The translations under genes were made by a program, and so were the position numbers. Under the pieces are notes generated by a model that was not told the DNA's origin, ran no database searches, and saw nothing but the letters and a program-made list of their open reading frames with translations. A stretch of DNA of 64,000 nucleotides from Schizochytrium sp. TIO01 (lineage: Eukaryota > Sar > Bigyra > Thraustochytrida > Thraustochytriidae), in the NCBI GenBank assembly GCA_004764695.1, contig SMSO01000032.1, forward strand, positions 6,468,668-6,532,667, in the 5' to 3' direction. Below, piece after piece: positions 56,064-64,000 of this stretch; the stretch's first letter is position 1; each line of letters starts with the position of its first letter.

Positions 56064-56355
56064 GAACTTACATACTCTCCAGGAGTTTACTTTTGCTAGT
56101 ACCTACATACTTCACTGGTAAGCAGCGAAGGTGCTATATATCTCGCGGAGGCAAAAGCTTGAAAGCGGAAAACCAAATCAGCTTGCTTGAGGGATGATCG
56201 ATCAGATATCTATGTCACCCAGGCATGGTAGGCATGCAGGATTGTTTGCACGATTTTAGAAACAGCTAACCATCGCACATGCGGCTGCTTTGAAAACCTG
56301 CAGGTAAAAATGAACTGCGTTATGAATACAATACGGAACCTCTTTTTCTGGTGGT
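56064..56355. other. Short spacer
   Basis: No gene seen; moderately AT-rich. Confidence 0.4.
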
Positions 56356-56556
56356 ATGCAACAAATTGTTGACAGGACTCGTCCTACTAGGCACTTGGAA
56401 AAAGTAAGAATGAAAAAGATATTTGCGCTTCTAGATCAGCATCGCGATGCTAGAAAACCTTATGCAAGTGCGACAACTATAGTTGTAGAGCTTCAACTCA
56501 ACGTGTATGTACTTTGGGACAGAGTCATCAAAACGAAACTTGGCAATGTGCAATGA
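56356..56556 (+). CDS. Possible 66-residue hypothetical protein
   Basis: The frame starts with ATG and encodes 66 residues with about 67% purine-first codons, a fair sign of coding sequence. It is basic (RHLEKVRMKKIFALL) with no recognised domain. A donor-like GTAAGA inside the frame at 56404 means it could be the first exon of a longer gene. It could equally be a chance frame. Confidence 0.28.
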   Translation: MQQIVDRTRPTRHLEKVRMKKIFALLDQHRDARKPYASATTIVVELQLNVYVLWDRVIKTKLGNVQ

Positions 56557-56607
56557 TGATACTAATAGATGGGCCATCCATCAATAATCAACAAACGCCA
56601 TAGTGAT

Positions 56608-56629
56608 CCCCCCCCCCCCCCGCCCCCCT
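56608..56629. repeat. Poly-C run
   Basis: About twenty C residues broken by one G and one T, between the 66-residue frame and the next minus-strand gene. Confidence 0.9.
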
Positions 56630-56791
56630 CCCACAGCCCAGGTAAAAACTCGCCAACTGGGGGCCCGCAGCTCTTAGGTGTAGTAGTGCGTTCTTTCCAT
56701 ACTACAGAAGAGCAGTCCCTAGGAGCCTACTAGCTAACGAGCTAGTAACTATAGAACGTACAGGAATGCCAGATAATAGAACACATACGGT

Positions 56792-57051
56792 TTATCTCAA
56801 ATTAAATATTTGGGCGACACCAAATTCTTTTCGATATGCACCTGGTTGTGCAATTTCCACACGTTTTCCTTCAATGATCGTAATGCCACGAAGGCACCTT
56901 GCGACGATTGCTTCAATGTCATCGTTTTCAATTTTTTCCGTGTAACTTCTGGCGTGGGAATCATCTAAAGATTTCGAAGATGTAACGGTTTTTCTTAAGA
57001 AAATTATCGATGACCTGTGCTTATCAATCGTTTCTTACTTGCGGATTGCAT
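56792..57051 (-). CDS. Small hypothetical protein, two exons (61 residues)
   Basis: Exons on the minus strand at 57039-57051 and 56792-56964 encode 61 residues; the 74-base intron begins GTAAGA and ends TTTAG. The second exon has strong coding character (about 72% purine-first codons for the whole frame) and reads IENDDIEAIVARCLRG, then an EGKRVEIAQPGAYRKEFGVA segment. I do not recognise the family; the compact charged sequence would suit a small subunit of a nuclear or ribosomal complex. The 5' end is uncertain: the frame continues upstream of the ATG at 57051 as VKDVLLEYR with a possible further acceptor, so one or more short exons may precede it. The 3' exon is the best supported part. Confidence 0.45.
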
Positions 57052-57408
57052 TCTATATTCTAATAATACATCCTTGACCTCTCAAAGGTAATGCCGAACA
57101 CCAGTGAATAACCGACACTTGGGTGGAGTTGTCCTGCCCACGCACTTCAATTATTCTCAGTTCGCACTCTATTTTCTTGAACGCAACAAGTTACCATTTT
57201 ATTTTGATATAGGCCGTGCTGAGAAACGGATCATCTGTCACGAACCCTGCGTCAGCCGTGGTTTACGACCTACTTCCATGCCTTTATTAAAAAAACTTTA
57301 AAAAACTAGTATGTTGGGTTTCTACAGAAGGATGAGGAGAACACTGAAAAAGTTTTTGAATACGCTAAGCATTCTCTTTATAGGATGGTGATTTCTTTTT
57401 TCTGGCAG

Positions 57409-57711
57409 GGCTAATTTTAGACGCCAAGCGCTCAGATTACTCTCTAGTTTTAAGAAAACTATGTATTGAGTTTGTTCAAATTTCAGACCCAGGTATTGCT
57501 ATTGACCCAAACAAAGGGATGCTTTGTGTAAAACGTAAGTGTCGTGTCAAAAAATAAGTGTTGATCTAGCACTAGTCGACAAATTTTGTGTATGATGCTA
57601 TCTTGATATGGTATAGATCTCATACTGCTCGCTTTGAATCAATTAATTACAGCTCCAGAATATGGGACAATCATAGGATTCGTAGCATTGGATATCAATA
57701 AATTATCATAA
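57409..57711 (+). CDS. 3' exons of a small spliced gene, 5' end unresolved
   Basis: Exon 57409-57534 and exon 57653-57711 join in phase across an intron with GTAAGT and a TTACAG acceptor, giving LILDAKRSDYSLVLRKL to CVKPPEYGTIIGFVALDINK and a stop. The first exon is preceded by a good pyrimidine-tract acceptor (TTTTTTCTGGCAG at 57396-57408); an alternative acceptor (TTTATAG) would start it 24 bases earlier. About 61% of codons start with a purine. An open frame at 57104-57260 ending at a GT in the right phase could be the preceding exon, but its bias is neutral and it would overlap possible exons of the minus-strand neighbour. No family recognised. Confidence 0.38.
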
Positions 57712-58001
57712 ACACATCAAGAAAGCAAACGCAAATCTGAGATATGGAAACCTATTGCACATGTAAGATTGCAGAATGAAAAGCAGGGTTAACAGGGGAC
57801 TCAAATTCCATAACTTCATAGAAGAAAACATATTGATTACGAACAAAATAGAAAGAAAAAAGTAGAGAAAAAGAATGAAAACAGTTTTCTAAAACTGTTA
57901 TTAAGCGTGCCAATACCGCTCTCGCTCCTTTTTACGTTATGAAATGGTGTTGTAGTGGTCATGTGAGGGAAAGAATCTTTGTTCTTGTGACCCAAATGTA
58001 C
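57712..58001. other. Convergent spacer
   Basis: AT-rich, between two genes ending toward each other; nothing further seen. Confidence 0.45.
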
Positions 58002-59852
58002 TTATGAATATGAGCCCGAGTCGACACCGTGTCGCCTCCATTGGCGGTACAGCGTTTCGCCGGCACCACGCGTCTCAGCATTTTCCTTACGGAACATGTG
58101 ATCAGCGCGCTGTTGACCACAGTTCTTGCAAGTACCAAATTCTGCACTCAAATCAAGTTCAAACTGGCGGCATGCTCTGGGCTTGGTTTTATTTGTCCTA
58201 ATCAGTGCAGAAAGCTTGCGCTCTCGTTTTTTAGGCGCAGGCTTCGCTGGTGCAGGCTCACTTGAAAAGGGGCTTTTCGCTGGAGTACCATTTGTTTTCG
58301 ATTTGTTACGCCGCACAGTAAAGCCGCGACGAGGTAGAAAGCTTGGTTTCGGCATTGGAGCACTAGATTTTACTTTGAGCTCATCAAATCGGGGATCAAC
58401 TTCACTTGATGATGTTGACCCAGAACCCCTGACATCCTCCCTGGACATTTGCTTTTGTTGGGCCATTGGAGCTTTGGGGGGGGACTGAGATTGATTCAGG
58501 CGAGTGCGGTTTTTCATGAGACTGTCAGCAACATAGTCTCCGTTAAATTTGCCTTTCGGAGTCGAAGAGCCGCCTTGACCCATAAGGACAGAAGAACTCT
58601 GCTCTTGCTGTGCGAGTCGACTCTTTCGATCACTGCCACTAGACTTGCTGCTGCTGCTGCTGTCAGGCTTTACAAGCCGGCGATCACGCTTCTTGGAACG
58701 GTGCTTGGAGCGGAAGTTCATCGTATTCAGGTTGCAGCCGTACCGTTTGTACAAGGCAATATTGACAGCCAACATACCATCCTCTTTAAACACCAGCATC
58801 ATGTCAGAGGCGTCGGCTTCGGGGTATTCGGATTCGACCTGCTTGAAAAAGGCCTGCAATTGCTCCTCCATCTCGCTCAGTTCATCAGCTACAGGACCTG
58901 ATACAGGTTCGTTGCTTTCAGGGCTATTGTCTGCCTTACGCGAGCGAGCGTTCTTATGCATGTCGGCATCATCGTCATCACTCCACATCACTTTCTCATC
59001 CTCTTCTTCGTCCTCACTGTCCTCTATGTCACTTACTGGGTACATGGACTGACCGATGCTACTGCTCTTTCCAGCGCTAGATTTGGTGGCTTGCTGCACA
59101 GCTCCACGAAAGGAACGCTTACGGGGAGGTGCCTTGGGCGGAGTACGGGCTGGTAGTGAAGGCGGACCAGAGCGTTTCTTGCGCCCCTTGAGGTCCACGC
59201 TGAACCGCTCGAGAAGCTTGTCATTCAACAAATCCATAGAACCTTCGTCTTCATCCAAAGTCCATCGTACCATACCATCAATATCTACTTTGGAGGGAGT
59301 ATCTGCTCCAAATTGAACAAAAAAGTCGTATAGTTCTCCATACAACTTAAAGTATTCAGGAATATCGTCTTCTGAGGTCATCGCTGTATCATGACCATCG
59401 CTACTCAGGGTTGAGGTTTCAGCGGATGCATCGTTGTCAAATGCTACGCGACGGCCCCACTGAGTCATTGCGGGTGGTTTATCTTGAGTAAGCGACGATT
59501 TTCCTGAGCGATGTTGAAGCATTACATGGCCATTTTGCTGACGCTCAAAAAACTCCCTAGCCATCTCGTGCGCCATGCTCTGGTTGGCATCCGGGGGAGG
59601 CAGATCGGCAAAGCCATCTGGATCGGGAGGGAGACCGAAAAAGTCGTCAGGTAAAGTTGAGCCAACCTCAGAAGGAGGAGGTGGAATTGATTTGGTCCAG
59701 AAGGAACTTTCAGATGAGTGAGAGCTCTGAGGTCTTTGCGTTGGAGGTGGTGCCTGCTTTAAAGGCTCCTTTCGCGTATGCAGCGGCGGCGATGTCGATG
59801 ATGCCGCAGACGACTTTGGCAGCGACCTTCGGCGGCTTTGACGTGCGCCCAT
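58002..59852 (-). CDS. Predicted N-myristoylated protein with two helical modules and a Cys/His motif
   Basis: An intronless 616-residue protein from the ATG at 59852. It begins MGARQSRRRS, a good N-myristoylation signal with following basic residues, so membrane attachment is likely. Two related segments occur, one with YDFFVQFGADTPSKVDIDGM and ending LLNDKLLERFSVDL, the other with LQAFFKQVESEYPEADASDM and ending IALYKRYGCNL. Both resemble the FY-x(n)-NP-x-K-x(n)-KYG helical module that recurs in many stramenopile and other protist proteins; this is from memory of such sequences. Near the C-terminus, Cys561, Cys575, Cys578 and His585 lie in a CRQFELDLSAEFGTC-type motif that looks like a small metal site and also recurs in protist proteins. 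The rest is Ser/Pro/Lys-rich and disordered, with proline motifs and acidic stretches. Function unknown; a membrane-associated scaffold is a reasonable guess. Confidence 0.72.
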   Translation of the reverse strand: MGARQSRRRSLPKSSAASSTSPPLHTRKEPLKQAPPPTQRPQSSHSSESSFWTKSIPPPPSEVGSTLPDDFFGLPPDPDGFADLPPPDANQSMAHEMAREFFERQQNGHVMLQHRSGKSSLTQDKPPAMTQWGRRVAFDNDASAETSTLSSDGHDTAMTSEDDIPEYFKLYGELYDFFVQFGADTPSKVDIDGMVRWTLDEDEGSMDLLNDKLLERFSVDLKGRKKRSGPPSLPARTPPKAPPRKRSFRGAVQQATKSSAGKSSSIGQSMYPVSDIEDSEDEEEDEKVMWSDDDDADMHKNARSRKADNSPESNEPVSGPVADELSEMEEQLQAFFKQVESEYPEADASDMMLVFKEDGMLAVNIALYKRYGCNLNTMNFRSKHRSKKRDRRLVKPDSSSSSKSSGSDRKSRLAQQEQSSSVLMGQGGSSTPKGKFNGDYVADSLMKNRTRLNQSQSPPKAPMAQQKQMSREDVRGSGSTSSSEVDPRFDELKVKSSAPMPKPSFLPRRGFTVRRNKSKTNGTPAKSPFSSEPAPAKPAPKKRERKLSALIRTNKTKPRACRQFELDLSAEFGTCKNCGQQRADHMFRKENAETRGAGETLYRQWRRHGVDSGSYS

Positions 59853-62200
59853 CGTCTAGCACGTTTCTGTTTTCGGAGTTGCTGTTTCTTTTGCTTCTCT
59901 CGCTCCTGTTGCTTCTGGAGAGTGTACCAAATTGATGATGTGAAGACCCGTGAGCGATGCAAATTGATTTGCTTGAGTTGGTTTGTAGCCCTCCGCTGAG
60001 TACCAACACCTCAGGCTTGTTGGCTACCTAGCCAATGCAGCTATACACGTCTGTAATCCCAACTTGTTAGCCCTCTCCAAAGATGGCCAACCAGACAAGC
60101 TGCACGTGCTGCACTGCACGTGCTGCAATTAAAGGGATCTGCTGTCTCTTACTTGCCCTATAGCAACTTTCCACTCGTGTCTGCTTCTTTCAAGTTGCGA
60201 GCAGACTTCGCGCGCGGCAATATGAATCTGGATGTACGGGCGTCGAGCAGGCTCGTACCAGTTCTTGCTTACCTAGTAAAGAATTCCTAATAGATACTAA
60301 GAAAACTCAGACCATAGGAGTCGCACTTCTTGAATGTGATTATGGGCCTGCAAACCAACTGAAACTGGAGATGTATCGAATTGTAAAGTGCGCTTGCGTC
60401 ACTAATTATCAACTCACTTCATGATGACCATAGTCAACTAGCAGTTCCTTAGTGCCAATTCCATGTCATAAAGTAAATAATGGCACTAGGTAGTTCTCAG
60501 CGTCCGTCGCCCGCACTCATACTCCAGGCCCGCAGGAAGGCAACCAAGACTGTGAAGCAACATCTTGAATAAGAAGGCAGCTTTGCCAGTTCCGCGCCTT
60601 GTGGCTTAAAGGACGGTCTGGGAAGCAAGCAGCCTGCTGCGGTCGGAGCTCCCGTGTTTCTAGGGGCCGCTTGCAATGTGCCGGCCCCAGCTTCTCAAGC
60701 CTTTCTTTGGCGCAGTCCAAGCAGGCGATCCGCATCCAAGCCCACCACCCACCCACGCCGTTACAGCTACCTCAGCACGGGCCCGGCTTTCTCAACTTGG
60801 GCACCGTCGCACCTTCTTGCACATCATGGACTCCGCTTGACACCTCAAGCAGACAATCAACAGCCAGCAAACCTTGACAGCGTGCAATGGCATCAATAGC
60901 TCACCGCGCCCATATCTAGCCTTTTCCATAGAACTCCACTACCATTCCGTCCACCTTTTCTCCTGTGCTCTCGGCGTTTCTTTCTCCCTGGAGCCTTTAA
61001 ATAAATGGAACAGAACAAAGCACACATTAAGAGTTGGCTATATGAGGTTAGTGCGGGTGCCCTGCAAGTGCGCACGTGAAGGTGTGGGGCATGTCTATGA
61101 ACACCTTCGCTCACCTTCGCCCTGCACGCGCGCGAGATTTTGCTCATGGATTTAGAAAGAGATGATGTTCAAGGAGATGATAGGTTGACTTGGCTAATGT
61201 ATTGGGTGGGTTTAGGTTTGGAGGACGAGGGAAATGAGGCTTGTAACGACATGCATGTAGCATGGGGGAGAACAGAATATAGGGCTTGTGGAAAAGACAT
61301 CGTGCAGGAAAGAAGGCAATTGCGAGGTTCTAATATTAGAGCACGCGGCAAAGGTTGAAACGACAGACGCTCATGCACTTTTGGGCCTTCAGCTAAGAAT
61401 GAGATGGAAGAAAAGAGTATCTGTCGGGAAACGACGCACAAATTGAGGAAGGGGAGAGCTGCCATCTTCCTTCCCTTCAAGTTGGGGGAATGTTTGCTGG
61501 TGGTAATCAGATACCTAGGTAGTCATCATCTCAAACACGTGATAAGTATTTGAGAACAGAAAAAGATGCTGGTACGGCGGGCAAATAGATGAGCAGAAAA
61601 ATAAGCTATGCTATCCTAAAACCAATCGACACCTAGTAATGAATATTACGATCAATAACTGCAGGAGAAGTCCGATTAGTTTCGCCGCTTCCATCACGTC
61701 TACAGAACTCGGTCCTGACGAATCAAGTTGTTAGTACACACTCAACAAACTATTTACAGAATCAGTGGACTCAACGAACATCATACGTACTACTTGCAGT
61801 TCTCTTCTTCAGTCGTGTGCTTAAGGAACTGCTTCTTCTCTATCGCCAGCCAGTCCTTTAGTAGGCACTTCCACACGACCAGGTAAACGAAGGCGTCACG
61901 TCTGGCTTGCACTCGACTCGCTTGCTGCGGCCGGCCGCTTGGAAAGAGGGAGCTGCAGATAAACAAGCACCACCGGAGATCTTTCTCTACCAATGAAAAC
62001 TTGCGCGAAGGTCTCTTCTTGAAGTGGGCGGGAACAAAATGTGGGAATTTTCATTTGTAATGCGAAGCATCGGGGCAATGCCTCGGCGTGAAGAAGGTAG
62101 GACCCTTCTATTAGCACCTTTGAATTCATTCATTTTCTCCTTTCTTGCGAGAGCTTTTCCAGTCAAGAAATACATATTGGATAGACGGAGCCTGGATAAC
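59853..62200. other. Intergenic spacer
   Basis: About 2.3 kb, including the promoter of the myristoylated-protein gene at its left end. Apart from one weak frame at 61146-61358, no coding segment is convincing. No RNA gene or notable repeat. Confidence 0.45.
61146..61358 (+). CDS. Possible 70-residue hypothetical protein
   Basis: An ATG-started frame, acidic at the start (MDLERDDVQGDD) and basic at the end, with about 72% purine-first codons. The plus strand here is G-rich as a whole, which inflates that figure, and the opposite strand is also open for 103 codons. No domain recognised. Confidence 0.2.
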   Translation: MDLERDDVQGDDRLTWLMYWVGLGLEDEGNEACNDMHVAWGRTEYRACGKDIVQERRQLRGSNIRARGKG

Positions 62201-62487
62201 ATGGCCAACAAAAGACATTCTTTCGAGTTCATGAGTACCTTGCACGTTGTGTGAGTAGTGGAAGATTTAAAAAACCAATGATTGGTTGTCTACATTCCCA
62301 ACATCCGTTTTTGGTCCTTGGAAGAAAGCACAGCAAAAAAATTGAGTTCATTTTAGCCAGCGCACACCTCGTCTTGATAAGGTCTTTGAAAGGAAGGTTA
62401 GTAGTAATCACTCCTGGCAATTTCACGTTTATTAAAAAGATGCGAACAAATAATTTGTCAGATGCGCTACCTAGGATCACATTTTGA
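62201..62487 (+). CDS. Small hypothetical protein, two exons (70 residues)
   Basis: Exons 62201-62250 and 62325-62487 join in phase 2 and encode 70 residues. The 74-base intron starts GTGAGT and ends GGAAG after a T-rich stretch. The protein starts MANKRHSFEFMS and continues KKIEFILASAHLVLIRSLKG and VVITPGNFTFIKK. The second exon has about 66% purine-first codons. No family recognised; the alternation of hydrophobic and basic residues suggests a small beta-rich or membrane-peripheral subunit. The reading frame is open upstream of the chosen ATG to about 62024 and includes other ATGs, so the start is uncertain. It converges with the kinase gene on the minus strand. Confidence 0.42.
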
Positions 62488-62838
62488 AAGGAATTAATAC
62501 TTATCAATCATAGTAGTAGCATCTATATTATATTATATTATATTATAAGGATTTGTATACAAAGTAGCAAAAAATGAGTCCAGCTACAGAAAAGAAATAG
62601 TGGGCGAGTCAATAATTCACACTACAGTGAGTGGAAGTGAGAAGAAAATGCAAAGACCATAAATACGACCCTTCACCATGCAGGGGTGTACCCAATTCAC
62701 ATCAACCACACGCACTCCTGAGCAGGTAGGATCTGGCTCCTCAAGAGGGATGAAAGAGTGCATGCACATGGTAAAAGGAATTGATATCCTTACCAGGAGC
62801 AAACACGGGGTTGACGTTGAAGAATACCAACACTATCT
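62488..62838. other. Convergent spacer with a TATTA-type repeat
   Basis: About 350 bases between two 3' ends. It contains an imperfect TATTA/TATAT repeat at 62526-62548. No gene seen. Confidence 0.5.
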
Positions 62839-64000
62839 TTAAACCTCAACATCAAAAGTGTTGAACATTTGCTCCCAAAGTTTAGAAAGACGCTTACGTG
62901 CAGATTCTGATGACATGCGAAGACCAAGTTGCTCAGCAAGACTTCCCAGAGCTTCAACACTTTTAATGTTGACCCCTGCTGCAACTGCTTTACGAACAAT
63001 TTTTTTCAATTCTGCCCATTGTCCTTCGCGGCCTCCCGATTTATTTTCTTCGGTGAAAGAGGTGCCTACAACCTTATCAAATGGGTAGCATTCTGTAAGA
63101 AATGGGTGAAGAAGAGCCTCACTCGCTGTAATTCGATGCTGCGGATCCTTTTGTAGGCACTTGGACACTAAATCACATAGACCTTCGCTAAATTTGCCTT
63201 TTGACAAGCAGGGTGGGTCTTGCTCGCTAATGGCCTGAACAAGGCCCCAATAACCTTGCTCATCATACTCTGTTTGAAATGGGTAGCTACCGACAGCACA
63301 GACTAAAGCTGACAACCCCACTGACCATAAATCAGCAGGATAAGAATAACCCTCGTCATCACCTGTAATACGTTCTGGAGCCATATAAGAAAGAGATCCA
63401 ACAAAGGTGTTTGCCGCAGATAAAGAGCCAAAGGAGTGTGCAATTCCAAAATCACTCAGCTTTACCATCCCTGAACGGTGAGAAATAAGCATGTTTGCAG
63501 GTTTAATGTCTCGATGGAGCTGGCGCAGTCCGTGAAGGTGGCGCAGTCCACGAAGAACACAATGAAGCATGCATGCAATTTCACGTTCCTCCAAAGGTCC
63601 ATGGGCACTGAGGCGATCCTCAACAGAGCCACCACCCATCCACTCTAGTACCAAATTAATCGTTGATTCATCTCGATCAACAAAGGCATTGTGCATTCCC
63701 AGAATATAAGGACACGTTCGGGGAAATGTAGCATCTGAAGAAGCCAAAGGAACAAGATGGTTCCTATAGAGAGCTTTAATCTCAGACACAGTTTGGGCAC
63801 GTTTATTATCGTCAAACACAGGAACCACCTTGACTGCAACAAGTCGCAAAGTATACCGATGCAGAGCCTTGTAGACTACTCCGCTGGCGCCTTTACCTAC
63901 CCGATTAAGAAGAACAAGCGCATCACCCTGGATCGGATCACCTTCAACGGCATCCAAACCATGTTTGTTGGCCGTATTTGACGCTGCTAGCACGCGTAGG
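62839..64000 (-). CDS. MAP kinase kinase-like protein kinase, 5' end beyond the window
   Basis: The frame is open from the right edge to the stop at 62839, at least 384 codons, and has no ATG before the kinase domain, so the start lies outside the window or behind an intron. The kinase domain has the glycine loop GKGASGVVYKA, the lysine in VAVKVV, catalytic HRDIKPANML, the DFG triplet and the YMAPERI motif typical of STE7/MAP2K enzymes. The activation loop SLSAANTFVG aligns with the SMANS phosphorylation site of MEK1, giving Ser and Thr as likely targets of an upstream MAP3K. About 70 helical residues follow the domain, ending in MFNTFDVEV. It should act in a cytosolic MAPK cascade; the partner kinases are not in this window. 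A STE20-like kinase is the alternative. Confidence 0.85.
   Translation of the reverse strand, partial: LRVLAASNTANKHGLDAVEGDPIQGDALVLLNRVGKGASGVVYKALHRYTLRLVAVKVVPVFDDNKRAQTVSEIKALYRNHLVPLASSDATFPRTCPYILGMHNAFVDRDESTINLVLEWMGGGSVEDRLSAHGPLEEREIACMLHCVLRGLRHLHGLRQLHRDIKPANMLISHRSGMVKLSDFGIAHSFGSLSAANTFVGSLSYMAPERITGDDEGYSYPADLWSVGLSALVCAVGSYPFQTEYDEQGYWGLVQAISEQDPPCLSKGKFSEGLCDLVSKCLQKDPQHRITASEALLHPFLTECYPFDKVVGTSFTEENKSGGREGQWAELKKIVRKAVAAGVNIKSVEALGSLAEQLGLRMSSESARKRLSKLWEQMFNTFDVEV

Overview
The window is nuclear DNA of a unicellular eukaryote. Long, mostly uninterrupted open frames encode eukaryote-specific machinery: a transportin-3-type importin, a TTLL12-type protein, a kinesin-3 motor, UPF3, a P5A ATPase, a RING/TAZ-type protein and a MAP2K-like kinase. 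One gene has a clear GT-AG intron, and several small genes can be assembled from short exons. Intron-poor giant genes, AT-rich spacers and microsatellites fit a labyrinthulomycete/thraustochytrid-like stramenopile. That placement is an inference; no rRNA or other marker is present to fix it.

Layout. 0.25-5.6 kb: TNPO3-like and TTLL12-like genes, both on the minus strand. 7.3-8.3 kb: a two-exon short-chain dehydrogenase (+). 11.5-20.5 kb: a 2258-residue kinesin (+) and a UPF3 homologue (-), whose coding regions overlap by 11 bases tail to tail. 22.5-23.8 kb: a membrane protein resembling TRIC cation channels (+). 26.9-31.8 kb: P5A ATPase (+). 32.8-38.9 kb: a 2015-residue low-complexity protein (-) that combines a helix-turn-helix-like segment, a TAZ-like zinc module and a C-terminal RING. 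39-54.7 kb: about 16 kb with no convincing long coding region, rich in many different microsatellites. 54.7-57.7 kb: small, probably spliced genes in alternating orientation; one intron is almost entirely a CCTAA telomere-like array. 58.0-59.9 kb: a predicted N-myristoylated protein (-). 62.2-62.5 kb: a small two-exon gene (+). 62.8 kb to the end: a MAP2K-like kinase (-) whose 5' end lies outside the window.

There are no operons and no evident functional cluster. The recognisable products serve separate housekeeping systems: nuclear import, tubulin/cytoskeleton, NMD, ER membrane homeostasis, signalling and probable transcription/ubiquitin control. The most unusual items are the RING/TAZ/HTH protein, the telomere-repeat intron, the kinesin-3 motor with a C-terminal PH-like domain, and the contrast between intronless large genes and intron-split small ones. 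No tRNA, rRNA, CRISPR array or intact transposable element was found by reading.
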